64,000 nt of DNA from Granulicella sibirica (GTDB lineage Bacteria; Acidobacteriota; Terriglobia; Terriglobales; Acidobacteriaceae), in contig NZ_RDSM01000004.1 in the NCBI RefSeq assembly GCF_004115155.1, positions 186,001-250,000 on the forward strand, read 5' to 3'. Made by a program: the position numbers and the translations under genes. The notes beneath the pieces were generated by a model. It made no database searches. It was given only the letters and a program-made list of their open reading frames with translations, and was not told the origin of the DNA. Positions within the stretch are counted from its first letter, which is position 1, and each line of letters opens with the position of its first letter. Of the stretch, positions 42,072 to 51,202 are shown piece after piece.

Positions 42072-43796
42072 TTAGCGGGCTCGCCTGCGATGGGTGCTGG
42101 GGGTCTGTGGAGCTGGAGCCGTTTCCTCCCAGATTGGCTGATGTCCCCAGAGACTCGTGGTGGTGAGGTCCAGGTGGATGGGCGCTGTGGGAGTGGCGCT
42201 TGCGGCTGCGGTCTTTGCGAGCGGCTTGGGTAATCCGTTGGCTAACTGGGGGACTGCGACGCTCAGGGCGGCAAGGCGCTCGGGAGTGGCGCTTCCGGCG
42301 AGGTGGAGGGTGTAGCCTTCGGGCGTGATCGTCCCGTTCAGGATCGCGGGTTCACGGGCTCCGAGGGCGAGCGTTGTCGGCTGGAGGGTGAAGGTGCCCT
42401 CTTCGCCGCTCTGGGTTGCTCGTTCCGGCTGGTTCGAGGAGCGCCTTCTAGACGGAGTGAGCGCTGCGGGGTGGGATCCGGTTTCCGTGGTGAGAATGGC
42501 GTCGCCCATGGCGATTGATGACTTTGCGTCAGGTGTTGCCGCAAGCGTTCCCCCCTTGAGGAGGATGTTGCTCTTGAGTTCGGTGGCGCTGGTGGCGAGG
42601 ACGTTGTAGCTGACAGTTCCGCTCAGGACGCCGCCGAGGGTGAGGCGTTCGGGGGTGCGGGTGCTGAGGGTCTGGAGGAGACCAACGAGGTTGGCGGCGG
42701 GGGTTGGGGGAAGCTCGGCGGAGACGGAGGTTGGGCCGGGATGACGGATGTCGTCGAGGGAGCCGGAAAAGGAGAGGAGCGGTGGCGCGGAGCTTGAGTT
42801 GGCGGGAATGGCGCAGTGGGCGGAGGTGATGGAGTGGAAGGCGCTGGTAACGGTCGCGGTACACTCCGTCGTTACGGAGAGGGCGTTGGCGGGGACGAAG
42901 TCAGGGCGATGGATGTCGTCGATGCGGAGGCGGGTGTGAAGCTCGTTCGAGCCAACGGTGCCGAGGGCGGAGGCGGTGAGGGTCATGTCGCCGCGGAGGC
43001 CGGCGTCGCGGCCGAGGACGATGCGGCTGATCTCGCCGAGAGGCGCGGACTTCCACTCGGCGTGGAGGTCGATGGGGATCTGGTCGAGGGTTGGTGCGCG
43101 TCCGAGGGTTCCGTCGAGATGGAGGATTCCGGTGTATCCGACAGGAAGGTCGGTGCGGGCGGGATGGGCGGTGATGCGGACGTTCCAGGTCTGAGGGCTG
43201 GGGAGATAGAGGGAGAAGTCAGCGTCGGTGAGGGAGAACGGTGTCTTGACGTTGTCGAGCTTGAGGTTGAGACGTGCTCCTGTTGCCTCGATGTAGGGGA
43301 ATCTTGGGGCTGGTCCGGCGGTGCGCTGGGCGGTTGGTGCCGTATCGATGTGGGAGGCCTGGAGGAGGATGGAGTCGAGGTTCCACTTGCCGTTCGAGGT
43401 GTGGACGAGATTGATGGATGGATCGGTGAGGCTGATGGTGGAGAACTCGACGTGCCTGCGCCAGAGGGAGCTGACGCGAAGGGTGGCGTGGACGGTGTCG
43501 GCGCGGATCGTCGGTTCGTAGCCGAAGGCTGGGTCTTCGCTGACCACGAAGCGCTCGAGGGTGAAGCCTGGGATCGGGAGCAGATTCAGCGTCACGTGAT
43601 CGAGATGGACGGGACGACCGAGGCTCGCTGAGATGCTCTGGGTGATGCGACGCTGGTAGCGGTTGACATTGATGTAGGGCGGAAGGAAGACCATCAGGAG
43701 AAGCGCGATCAGAATGACCAGCGCGATCCAGATGCGGCGGAAGAAAGGCGCGCGAGGGGCGGTCTGCTTCTCGTCGAGTTGGGCGGAATAAGGCAT
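42072..43796 (-). CDS. AsmA family protein
   Basis: 574 residues. A cytoplasmic basic start is followed by one membrane helix (RIWIALVILIALLLMVFLPP) and the AsmA entry segment with YQRRITQSISASLGRPVHL, then VTLNLLPIPGFTLERFVVSE. The long periplasmic part is beta-rich. AsmA-like proteins form bridge-like structures thought to carry phospholipid between membranes. The middle has a low-complexity serine/arginine stretch. Converges on the M1-fold gene with stops touching. Confidence 0.82.
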   Translation of the reverse strand: MPYSAQLDEKQTAPRAPFFRRIWIALVILIALLLMVFLPPYINVNRYQRRITQSISASLGRPVHLDHVTLNLLPIPGFTLERFVVSEDPAFGYEPTIRADTVHATLRVSSLWRRHVEFSTISLTDPSINLVHTSNGKWNLDSILLQASHIDTAPTAQRTAGPAPRFPYIEATGARLNLKLDNVKTPFSLTDADFSLYLPSPQTWNVRITAHPARTDLPVGYTGILHLDGTLGRAPTLDQIPIDLHAEWKSAPLGEISRIVLGRDAGLRGDMTLTASALGTVGSNELHTRLRIDDIHRPDFVPANALSVTTECTATVTSAFHSITSAHCAIPANSSSAPPLLSFSGSLDDIRHPGPTSVSAELPPTPAANLVGLLQTLSTRTPERLTLGGVLSGTVSYNVLATSATELKSNILLKGGTLAATPDAKSSIAMGDAILTTETGSHPAALTPSRRRSSNQPERATQSGEEGTFTLQPTTLALGAREPAILNGTITPEGYTLHLAGSATPERLAALSVAVPQLANGLPKPLAKTAAASATPTAPIHLDLTTTSLWGHQPIWEETAPAPQTPSTHRRRAR

Positions 43797-43817
43797 CGTT
43801 TGCAATCCATGCAGGAT

Positions 43818-43852
43818 AGAACGAACCCGGTATGTTTCGCCGGGTTCGTTCT
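43818..43852. other. Strong inverted repeat between lepB and asmA-like gene
   Basis: AGAACGAACCCGG pairs perfectly with CCGGGTTCGTTCT around a 9-base loop. There is no T-run on the minus strand, so it is either a stem-loop that stabilises lepB mRNA or a factor-dependent terminator. Confidence 0.6.
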
Positions 43853-43872
43853 GAATTTCAGGGTGTCACGGG

Positions 43873-44718
43873 TTACTTGATCAGGTGGAGGGTGCGTTTC
43901 CAGCGGGTCTGGTCGAAGATGTGGATGACGATGTGAGCCATGAAGGAGACGCGCTCGCCGACACTCTGCTTGTCGATCTGGTCGGCGGGGGTCTGGAAGG
44001 ACCAGTAGACGAAGAGGGGACGACCGACGATGTTCTCTCTTGGGACGAATCCCCAGTAGCGGCCGTCGAGGCTCTCGGTGCGGTTGTCGCCCATGGCGAA
44101 GACCTTGCCGGGCGGGACGACGAGGTCGCCGTTGACGATGTGGCTTGGGAGTTCGTCGGCCCAGAGGGCGGTGACGCCTTCGCCATTGGGTGGAATGGCG
44201 GGGAAGTCATCGCGGTAGGGATCGTAGGAGTGTTGATAGTTGCCATCGTCCACGGGCTTGGCGGCTTGCGGTTCGTCCTGCGCGACTCCGTTGAGGTAGA
44301 CGATGCCGTTCTTGAGGTGGATGCGATCGCCGGGGATGCCGATGGCGCGCTTGACGAGGAACATGTCGGGGGTTTCGGGATTGGGCTTGAGGAAGACGAT
44401 GACATCGCCGCGCTGGATATCGCGGTAATGAACCCAGGGAGCCCATTTCGACGGTGGCGCGAAAGAGATACGGTCGACGAGGACGTGGTCGCCGATGAGA
44501 AGCGTCTTGACCATGGACGCGGAGGGAATCTCGAAGTTCTGGAAGATGAAGGTCATGACGAAGAGGCCGATGGCGAGGACGCTGCAGATGGAGGCGAGCG
44601 ATTCGAGCGGGGTTTCCACGTCTTTCTGTTCGCTCTCCGGCAAGGCTTCGTGAGTGAACGTGGCCTGATCGGCTGGTAGTGGCTCGGTGATCGTGGCTTT
44701 GGCGGTCCTGGTTGTCAA
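43873..44718 (-). CDS. lepB: Signal peptidase I (first copy)
   Basis: Cleaves signal peptides of exported proteins at the periplasmic face. 281 residues with one clear membrane helix. The catalytic Ser68 is in EIPSASMVKTLLIGDHVLVD and the general-base Lys123 in MFLVKRAIGIPGDRI; box D/E is VFAMGDNRTESLDGRYWG. The residues after SM are VKTL instead of the common xPTL. A second signal peptidase gene lies at 51.2 kb with a different sequence. Confidence 0.95.
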   Translation of the reverse strand: MTTRTAKATITEPLPADQATFTHEALPESEQKDVETPLESLASICSVLAIGLFVMTFIFQNFEIPSASMVKTLLIGDHVLVDRISFAPPSKWAPWVHYRDIQRGDVIVFLKPNPETPDMFLVKRAIGIPGDRIHLKNGIVYLNGVAQDEPQAAKPVDDGNYQHSYDPYRDDFPAIPPNGEGVTALWADELPSHIVNGDLVVPPGKVFAMGDNRTESLDGRYWGFVPRENIVGRPLFVYWSFQTPADQIDKQSVGERVSFMAHIVIHIFDQTRWKRTLHLIK

Positions 44719-45080
44719 CTTCGTCTCCTGCTGCCCGCTTCAGTGTATCGTGTGCCTTCACCGTCCGGCATAGGTATACCCCCCCTCCCCATAGCCTGGG
44801 TGTAAGTCTTTTCTTTTGTTGGGCCTGCGACGGGTTATCCGACGCAAGTATAAGATATCAAATAGTTTAGCTGCAAATATTAGTCAGCAAAGGACTTAGG
44901 TCTGCTTTCTGTGTTCCGCGACCCTTTTTTGACTCTGATTAAATTGTACGAGAGTGACCATAACTAAAAGGACACTGATAAGTCTTTTGGAATGATTGGT
45001 TTGAGAGGTTTTAGGGCTTGACATCGATTTTTGCCCGGTTTCTGACGATATCTATTTTGAGATGCACGGCGCCTCGGCTC
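44719..45080. other. AT-rich intergenic region
   Basis: About 360 bases, much lower in GC than the surroundings, between lepB and the TetR gene. It should hold the lepB promoter; runs such as ATAAGATATCAAATAGTTTA are visible. A TTGACA (about 45017) points toward the tetR 3' end. No ORF of note on either strand. Confidence 0.5.
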
Positions 45081-45776
45081 TTAACGCTTCCGGGATGAGC
45101 CGACTCCCCGCAGGATGAGATCAATTCCGGCGAGAAAATCCACCCGGTCGTCGTGATCCCGGACGTGTCCCGCGATGCTGCGCGTGAAGGGGTAGATATT
45201 GGGATCAAGCTGAGACCATGCGGCTGCCACGGCTTCGAGAAAGTCTGAGCGGTCGAGGTTGCGCTCGCGGGCCAGCTGCCCGTTGGCGGCGTTCCTTCCG
45301 CCGACGCCGAGGATGTAGCTCAGGAGTGTGCCGACCGCTTCCCACCGAGCCTGCTCCTTGACGCCCAGGGCGCTCACCTGCTGGCCGAGGCGTTCGAGGA
45401 TGCGCACCATGGGCATCGCTCCCGGGGCTTGCGCCAGGGCCGAGCCGACCCACGGATGCTCGTCGATTGCGTCGAACAGGCCGAGCGCAAGATCGCGAAT
45501 GTTTGCTTTGGTCTCAACGCCGGAGGGCGTTGCTTCGATGGTGCGGGCAACGATTGCGTCGCACGCGGCGGTGAGCAACTCGCTCTTGTTGGCGATATGC
45601 CAGTAGATGGCTCCGGGGCCGGTCGTAAGCCGTTCGGAGAGCGCTCGGAAGGTCAGACCGTCTTCTCCGCTGCGATCGAGGAGATCGATCGACGCTTCGA
45701 CGATGCTCTCCCGGGAGAGCGATTCTTCCCGGCGCCGCGAGCTGCGCGCTTTTTTGGGCATGGTCCATCTTGACAT
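45081..45776 (-). CDS. TetR family repressor
   Basis: Up to 231 residues (an internal ATG at 45761 is also possible). A helix-turn-helix domain (about residues 18-65) has LSRESIVEASIDLLDRSGED, LTFRALSERLTTGPGAIYWH and IANKSELLTAACDAIV. The C-terminal half is the larger ligand-binding type, similar to repressors of tetracycline-type or other efflux/degradation genes. It is divergent from two FAD monooxygenase genes, and two palindromes lie in between, so it very likely represses that operon and itself. Confidence 0.92.
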   Translation of the reverse strand: MSRWTMPKKARSSRRREESLSRESIVEASIDLLDRSGEDGLTFRALSERLTTGPGAIYWHIANKSELLTAACDAIVARTIEATPSGVETKANIRDLALGLFDAIDEHPWVGSALAQAPGAMPMVRILERLGQQVSALGVKEQARWEAVGTLLSYILGVGGRNAANGQLARERNLDRSDFLEAVAAAWSQLDPNIYPFTRSIAGHVRDHDDRVDFLAGIDLILRGVGSSRKR

Positions 45777-45779
45777 GAA

Positions 45780-45815
45780 TGGAACGGTGTTCCAAGATCG
45801 TGGAATGACGTTCCA
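45780..45815. promoter_or_regulatory. Paired TetR operators
   Basis: Two 15-bp sites: TGGAACGGTGTTCCA (45780-45794), a perfect palindrome TGGAAC-N3-GTTCCA, and TGGAATGACGTTCCA (45801-45815), with one mismatch. Centres are 21 bp apart, two helical turns. They lie in the divergent region and overlap both likely starts. Confidence 0.8.
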
Positions 45816-47349
45816 TTCAAATCAGCAGAACGCCTCCGTAGTGCATGACGTCCTTATCGCTGGGGCGGGGCCTGCCGGTCTCTTCCTTGCCTGCGAGTTG
45901 GCCCTGGCAAGGTGTTCCGTGCTCGTGCTGGAAAAGGCGGCGGATCCGCAGTCGCCATTGAAGCGGCTTCCTTTCGGGGTGCGCGGACTTTCGGCGCCTT
46001 CGATCGAAGCGCTGGATCGCCGCGGGTTGCTGGACAAGCTCGAGATCCACAAACGGGTGAAGAATCCGCACAAGACTTCGGCTCCGACAGGGCCAACTCG
46101 GCAGGTGGGACACTTCGCGGGGATTCCGCTTCTCGAGGGCAGGATCGACACCTCGCAGTGGGCACATCGGCTTCCGAGTTCGCCGCCGGCCAGCCTGATA
46201 TCCGAGATCGAGGAGCTTGAGTCGCTGCTGGCCCGGCGGGCGGAAGAGCTGGGTGTCACGATCGTGCGTGGAGCTGGCATTCGGGATTTTCAGCAGGGTG
46301 CCGATGGGGTGACGGTTCAGGCTGGGGAGCAAACGTTCGAGGGCAAATGGCTGGTGGGGTGCGATGGAAGCCGCAGTGTGGTTCGCAAGGTGGGGGGCTT
46401 CGACTTTGCGGGTACGGAGCCGGAGTTTACGGGGTACTCCGCGCGGATTGACCTTGTCGAGCCGGAGAGGCTCAGGCCGGGGCGCAACCTGACAGCCACG
46501 GGGATGTATCTGCAATCGCAGCCGGGGTACGTGGTGATGGCGGAGTTCGATGGCGGAGCGGGGCATCGAGCGGAAGCGGCGACGCTGAAACGGGTTCAGG
46601 ACGCGCTGCGGCGGGTCTCGGAGACAGACGTTACGATCGGGGCGCTGCATGCCGTGACGACCTGGACCGACCGGGCTCGGCAAGCCACGGCTTACCGCAA
46701 TGGAAGAGTCTTCCTTGCCGGGGACGCGGCGCATATCCATTCGCCGCTTGGAGGCCAGGGGTTAAACCTTGGGCTGGGCGATGCCATGAACCTTGGGTGG
46801 AAGCTTGCCGCTGCGATCCACGGGAGAGCGCCAGAGGGATTGCTGGATAGTTATCACACCGAGCGGTATCCGCTTGGGGCGCGGGTTCTGGATTGGTCGC
46901 GAGCGCAGGTTGCGATCATGAGACCGGATCCTTCTGCCCGGGCGCTGAACGCGATCTTTCGCGACCTGATGGATACGCGCGATGGGGCGACCTATTTCGC
47001 GGGCAGGGTTTGGGGTGTCTTTACGCACTATGACCTGGGTGGCGGTCATCCGCTTGCTGGCCATAGCGTTCCCAACTTTGAGTTCGACGACGGTCGGACG
47101 ATGGACGAGCTACTGCGCGATGGGCAGGCGATCCTGCTTGATTTTGGGAGCGATGCTTCGCTGATGGCCTTCGCGCGTGAGTACGGCGAACGGATGAGGT
47201 ACATCTCCGGCCGGGCGAAAGAACGGTTTGGTTTGAGCGCCGCGCTGATACGGCCCGATGGGTATGTTGCGTGGGCTTGCGCCGGCGAGCCGGATGCGAA
47301 CGAAGTTGAACATGCAGCCGCTGGCTGGCTGCTCAAGGAGGCACAATGA
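45805..47349 (+). CDS. FAD-dependent aromatic hydroxylase / Rox-like monooxygenase
   Basis: 514 residues from the ATG at 45805, inside the second operator; later GTG codons are alternatives. The FAD fold is VLIAGAGPAGLFLACELALA, with VGCDGSRSVVRKVGGFDF (DG motif) and RVFLAGDAAHIHSPLGGQGL (GD motif). A thioredoxin-like C-terminal domain ends the protein, as in phenol hydroxylase, PgaE and rifampicin monooxygenases. It uses NAD(P)H and O2 to hydroxylate an aromatic. The next gene overlaps by 4 bases. Exact substrate not deducible; xenobiotic or antibiotic inactivation is plausible. Confidence 0.87.
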   Translation: MTFHSNQQNASVVHDVLIAGAGPAGLFLACELALARCSVLVLEKAADPQSPLKRLPFGVRGLSAPSIEALDRRGLLDKLEIHKRVKNPHKTSAPTGPTRQVGHFAGIPLLEGRIDTSQWAHRLPSSPPASLISEIEELESLLARRAEELGVTIVRGAGIRDFQQGADGVTVQAGEQTFEGKWLVGCDGSRSVVRKVGGFDFAGTEPEFTGYSARIDLVEPERLRPGRNLTATGMYLQSQPGYVVMAEFDGGAGHRAEAATLKRVQDALRRVSETDVTIGALHAVTTWTDRARQATAYRNGRVFLAGDAAHIHSPLGGQGLNLGLGDAMNLGWKLAAAIHGRAPEGLLDSYHTERYPLGARVLDWSRAQVAIMRPDPSARALNAIFRDLMDTRDGATYFAGRVWGVFTHYDLGGGHPLAGHSVPNFEFDDGRTMDELLRDGQAILLDFGSDASLMAFAREYGERMRYISGRAKERFGLSAALIRPDGYVAWACAGEPDANEVEHAAAGWLLKEAQ

Positions 47350-48479
47350 AGACTTCAGTCACGATTATTGGAGCGGGGCTTGGCGGGCTGATGCTTGCGC
47401 GCGTCCTGCATGTTCACGGTATTCCGGCAACAGTGTACGAAGCGGACGCTTCGGCGAATGCCCGCGCGCAGGGTGGGATGCTCGACATCCACGAGAACAA
47501 CGGGCAGGTGGCGTTGAAGGCGGCTGGGTTCTACGAAGAGTTTCTTGCGATCATTCATCCGGGTGGGCAGGCAACGCGGGTTCTCGATCAGGACGGCAGG
47601 GTCCTGCTGGATGAACCGGATGACGGCACGGGTGGACGGCCTGAAGTGCCGCGAGGGGAGCTTCGGCGGATTCTGCTGGAGTCACTTCCAGACGATGCGG
47701 TTCGGTGGGGACATAAGCTTACGGAGGTGTCTCCGCTTGGAAGCGGACGGCATTTGTTGACCTTTGCTGATGGGTCCACGGTTACGACAGATCTGCTGGT
47801 GGGGGCGGACGGCGCGTGGTCGAAGGTTCGTCCGCTTCTTACGGAGGCGAAGCCGGCGTATGTGGGCACGTGCTTCATCGAGACGAACCTGTATGACAGC
47901 GACAGGCGTCATGGGGCGAGCGTGGAGGCGGTCGGTGCTGGGGCGATGTTCGCGGTGATGCCGGGGAAAGGTATTCTGGCGCACCGTGAGCCCGACGGCG
48001 TCCTGCACACGTACGTGGAGTTGACCAAGCCGAAGGAGTGGGTGGATGGCATCGACTTTTCTGACGCGGCGGATGCACTGGCTCGTGTTGCCGGGGAGTT
48101 CGAGGGATGGGCTCCGGCGCTGACGGCGCTGATTACAGACGGTGAGACGGACCCGGTGGCTCGGCCGATCTATGCGCTGCCGGTCGAGCATCGATGGGAG
48201 CGGGTAGCGGGGGTGACGCTGCTTGGGGATGCGGCGCACCTGATGATTCCTTCGGGCGAAGGGGCCAATCTGGCGATGTTCGATGGGGCGGAGCTTGCGC
48301 GGGCTCTTGCGGCGAATCCGGGAGATGTTGAGGGTGCGCTGCTCGAGTACGAGAGAGAGATGTTTCCGCGGAGCGCTGCCGAGGCTCTGGCGGCGGAGGG
48401 GATTCTTCGGGTGTGTCTTGGGGCGGATGCGCCGCAGAGTCTGCTGGATTTCTTTGGCGGCCACGGGCCGGTTGCGTGA
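47346..48479 (+). CDS. TetX-like FAD monooxygenase
   Basis: 377 residues. VTIIGAGLGGLMLARVLHVH is followed by QGGMLDIHENNGQVALKAAG, whose GGMLDIH is characteristic of TetX/tetracycline destructases and relatives. Other marks are EVPRGELRRILLESLPDDA and VTLLGDAAHLMIPSGEGANL. The enzyme hydroxylates its substrate with NADPH and O2. It is translationally coupled to the upstream hydroxylase and faces a TetR repressor. Whether tetracyclines are true substrates cannot be told. Confidence 0.86.
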   Translation: MKTSVTIIGAGLGGLMLARVLHVHGIPATVYEADASANARAQGGMLDIHENNGQVALKAAGFYEEFLAIIHPGGQATRVLDQDGRVLLDEPDDGTGGRPEVPRGELRRILLESLPDDAVRWGHKLTEVSPLGSGRHLLTFADGSTVTTDLLVGADGAWSKVRPLLTEAKPAYVGTCFIETNLYDSDRRHGASVEAVGAGAMFAVMPGKGILAHREPDGVLHTYVELTKPKEWVDGIDFSDAADALARVAGEFEGWAPALTALITDGETDPVARPIYALPVEHRWERVAGVTLLGDAAHLMIPSGEGANLAMFDGAELARALAANPGDVEGALLEYEREMFPRSAAEALAAEGILRVCLGADAPQSLLDFFGGHGPVA

Positions 48480-48558
48480 TTGCCAGGTGCGTAGGAAAGT
48501 CAGCCCTCCGTTGAGTTGAAGGGCCGTGGATATGGGGATCCTGATCGCCGGTGAAACG

Positions 48559-50997
48559 CTACTCTTCGCGGAGGAGGTTTGCGGGGTCGGCGTGCAGGGC
48601 GCGGCGAACGGGGGCGATGATGGAGATGATGCCGGTGAGCAGGAGCGTCAGCGCGACAGCGGTGAGGACGAGGGGATCCTGCGCGGAGGCCTGGTAGACG
48701 ATGTGGGAGAGGAGACCGCTGCCGGCGAGGCCGAGGGCCAAGCCGAGGGCTGATCCGGCACCGATGAGGAGGAGCATGCGGCCGAGGGCAGCGGAGACGA
48801 TCTGTTTTGCCTGGGCTCCGAGGGCTCGGCGGATGCTGAGTTCGCGCATGCGCTTACTGACGCTGTAGGAGGCGAGGCCGAAGGTGCCGGCGATCGAGAG
48901 CAGGAGACCGAAGGCTCCGAAGAGGCTGAGGGCAACGGTAGCGACCTGAGCGGGAAAGAAGCTGAAGGCCAGCTGCGAGGTCCAGGCGCCGGAAGAGCGG
49001 ATGGCGATGCCTGGGTCAAGATTGTGGACGATCTTGCGGACGGTTGCAGCCATGTCGGCCGCGGCTGCTCCGGTTGCGTCAGGGTGTGTGCGGACGACGA
49101 CCGAGGTGTTGAAGCCGGGCTGCTGGCGGATGGGGAGGTACATGGCTTCCTGCGGGTCTTCGCTGGTGAGGAAGTACTTTCCGTCGGCGACCATGCCAAC
49201 GATCTGGATGGAGACGCCGGCGTGGTTCTTGAAGGAGCGGCCGATGGCGTTGTCTGTGTGGAAGAGGCTGCGGGCGAACTGGCGGTTGACGATGGCGACG
49301 GGAGGGGTCTTTTCGGTGTCGGTGGGGAGGACGTCGCGGCCGGCGAGCAGGGTAGTTCCGGCGGAGGCGAGGTAGCCGGGGGAGATGTTGTAGGAGAAGG
49401 GCTCGAAGGCTTCGTTCGAGGTGCGGAAGTCGGTGGTCTCTTCCTTGTAGACGGCGATCGATGTCGTATCTGCGAGGGGGGTGCCGCTAGCGTACCCGAC
49501 GGCTTCGACGCCGGGCAGATGCTGGAGCTTTTCCTGGAGCTGCTGCTGGAAGTGAGCGGCGGACTCGCTGGTGTAGGCGGCCTGGCTTAGATCGAACTTG
49601 GTGAGCGAGGCGTTCTTTGGCTGAAAGCCCATCTCAGTGGTGAGGGTCCGGCTGAGGCCGCGCAGGGAGACGAACGCGGCGGTGACGGTGACGCAGCAGA
49701 GCGCGATCTGTCCGGCGAGGAGGACGTCGCGGAGAGCCCACTTGCGTCCGGAGCCCTGGCTGCCGCCGCTCTTGATCGCTTCGCTGGGATCGGTCTTGAT
49801 GATCTGACGGAGAGGCATCAAGCCGAAGAGAACGCTTGCGGCGACGGAGATGAGGAAGGCCACGAGGATCAAGGATGGGTGTGGCTTTACCTGAAAGTGG
49901 ACGGGATAGTCGGTGGGCGGGACCCAGCGGGCGAGGCCGTTGAGGGCGGACCAGGACAGCACGCAGGCAGCCGCTCCGCCGAGGATGGACGTCAGGAAAG
50001 CTTCGATCAGCATCTGCCGGACGATGCGCCAGCGGGTGGAACCGATGGCGACGCGGATGGCGAGTTCGCGGGCGCGGTCGGCGGTGCGGGCGGCGAACAA
50101 TCCGCCAAGGTTGGCGCAGGCGGCGAGGAGCACGATGCCGGCGAGACCCATGATGCCGGAGAGGAAACGGCTGGCGGCACCACGGACGAAGTCGCCGATG
50201 AGGCCGGGGGGCGCGAGCTTGTACTGGAGGCCGTCTTCCTCCTTGGGGTTCTGTCTGGCGATGCGGGCGGCGAGGGTGTCGAGGGCGCTTTGGGCCTGTT
50301 CGCGGGTGATGCCGTCCTTGATGCGCGCGATGGGGAAGACCATCTTGTTGGTGCGATCCTCGAGCCAGCTCACGCCTTCAAAGGAGGCCTGGTTGGCCAT
50401 GGGGACGAAGAGATCGGTCTGAAGGAACTTCTGGGTTCCGCGGAAGCTTTCGGGCACGACGCCGACGATGGTGTAGGGATGCTTGTCGATGCGGACGACC
50501 TTGCCGATGACCTTTGGATTCGCGTTGAAACGGGTCTTCCAGGCGTTCCAGGAGATGACGAGGGCCTCCGAGGCTCCGGGATGGTCGTCATCGGAGGGCG
50601 TGATGAAACGCCCGAGGAACGGCTGGATGCCAAGGGCCTCGAAGTATTGACCGCTTACTTCCGAACCCCACACGGGTTCGGTTGAGCCATCGAATTCGAG
50701 GCCGAAGACCTGCATGGCCTCGGCGGCGACGGCGGAGAAGACGGTGCTGCCCTCGCGCACGTCGCGTACCTCGGGGTAGGAGAACACGGGATAGCCGGAG
50801 ACGTGTGGGGCGAAGGTGAAGACGCGATCCGCCCGTGGGAGGTCGAGAGGCTCGAGGATCATGGCCTGCAGGACAGCGAAGACGACCACGTTGGCGGTAA
50901 TTCCGAGCGCCAGGATGAGGACAGCGGTTGCCGCGAAGCCAGGGGAACGGCGCATCTGGCGAAGTGCGAAGCGAACATCTTGAAAGAGGGTGTTCAT
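48559..50997 (-). CDS. ADOP-type MacB-like ABC permease
   Basis: 812 residues, complete, with two FtsX/MacB modules. The first membrane helix (FAATAVLILALGITANVVVF) precedes a periplasmic domain. There are helices near SRFLSGIMGLAGIVLLAACA, then a middle ALRDVLLAGQIALCC, a second periplasmic domain, and a C-terminal FGLASYSVSKRMRELSIRRA block with two further helices. Unlike the gene at the left edge, it lacks the N-terminal prefix domain, and no PadR or ATPase gene is adjacent. Confidence 0.9.
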   Translation of the reverse strand: MNTLFQDVRFALRQMRRSPGFAATAVLILALGITANVVVFAVLQAMILEPLDLPRADRVFTFAPHVSGYPVFSYPEVRDVREGSTVFSAVAAEAMQVFGLEFDGSTEPVWGSEVSGQYFEALGIQPFLGRFITPSDDDHPGASEALVISWNAWKTRFNANPKVIGKVVRIDKHPYTIVGVVPESFRGTQKFLQTDLFVPMANQASFEGVSWLEDRTNKMVFPIARIKDGITREQAQSALDTLAARIARQNPKEEDGLQYKLAPPGLIGDFVRGAASRFLSGIMGLAGIVLLAACANLGGLFAARTADRARELAIRVAIGSTRWRIVRQMLIEAFLTSILGGAAACVLSWSALNGLARWVPPTDYPVHFQVKPHPSLILVAFLISVAASVLFGLMPLRQIIKTDPSEAIKSGGSQGSGRKWALRDVLLAGQIALCCVTVTAAFVSLRGLSRTLTTEMGFQPKNASLTKFDLSQAAYTSESAAHFQQQLQEKLQHLPGVEAVGYASGTPLADTTSIAVYKEETTDFRTSNEAFEPFSYNISPGYLASAGTTLLAGRDVLPTDTEKTPPVAIVNRQFARSLFHTDNAIGRSFKNHAGVSIQIVGMVADGKYFLTSEDPQEAMYLPIRQQPGFNTSVVVRTHPDATGAAAADMAATVRKIVHNLDPGIAIRSSGAWTSQLAFSFFPAQVATVALSLFGAFGLLLSIAGTFGLASYSVSKRMRELSIRRALGAQAKQIVSAALGRMLLLIGAGSALGLALGLAGSGLLSHIVYQASAQDPLVLTAVALTLLLTGIISIIAPVRRALHADPANLLREE

Positions 50998-51202
50998 GAC
51001 CGGCCTCCGGGGGGCTTGCGCGATTTCTCGGTTGCAAACGTCTAGCAGAGTGATGATCTGACAAGAAGCAGCTTCGGGGCCGAATGCCGAGGGAGGCTAA
51101 GTTCCTGTAAACGCTCGTTGCCAGCCCGGCTAAGAGCGGACCACGGGTCGGCGGGCGTCCGCTTTCATGGGGCTTAGTCCAGTTTCGGACACCATGTGCC
51201 GT

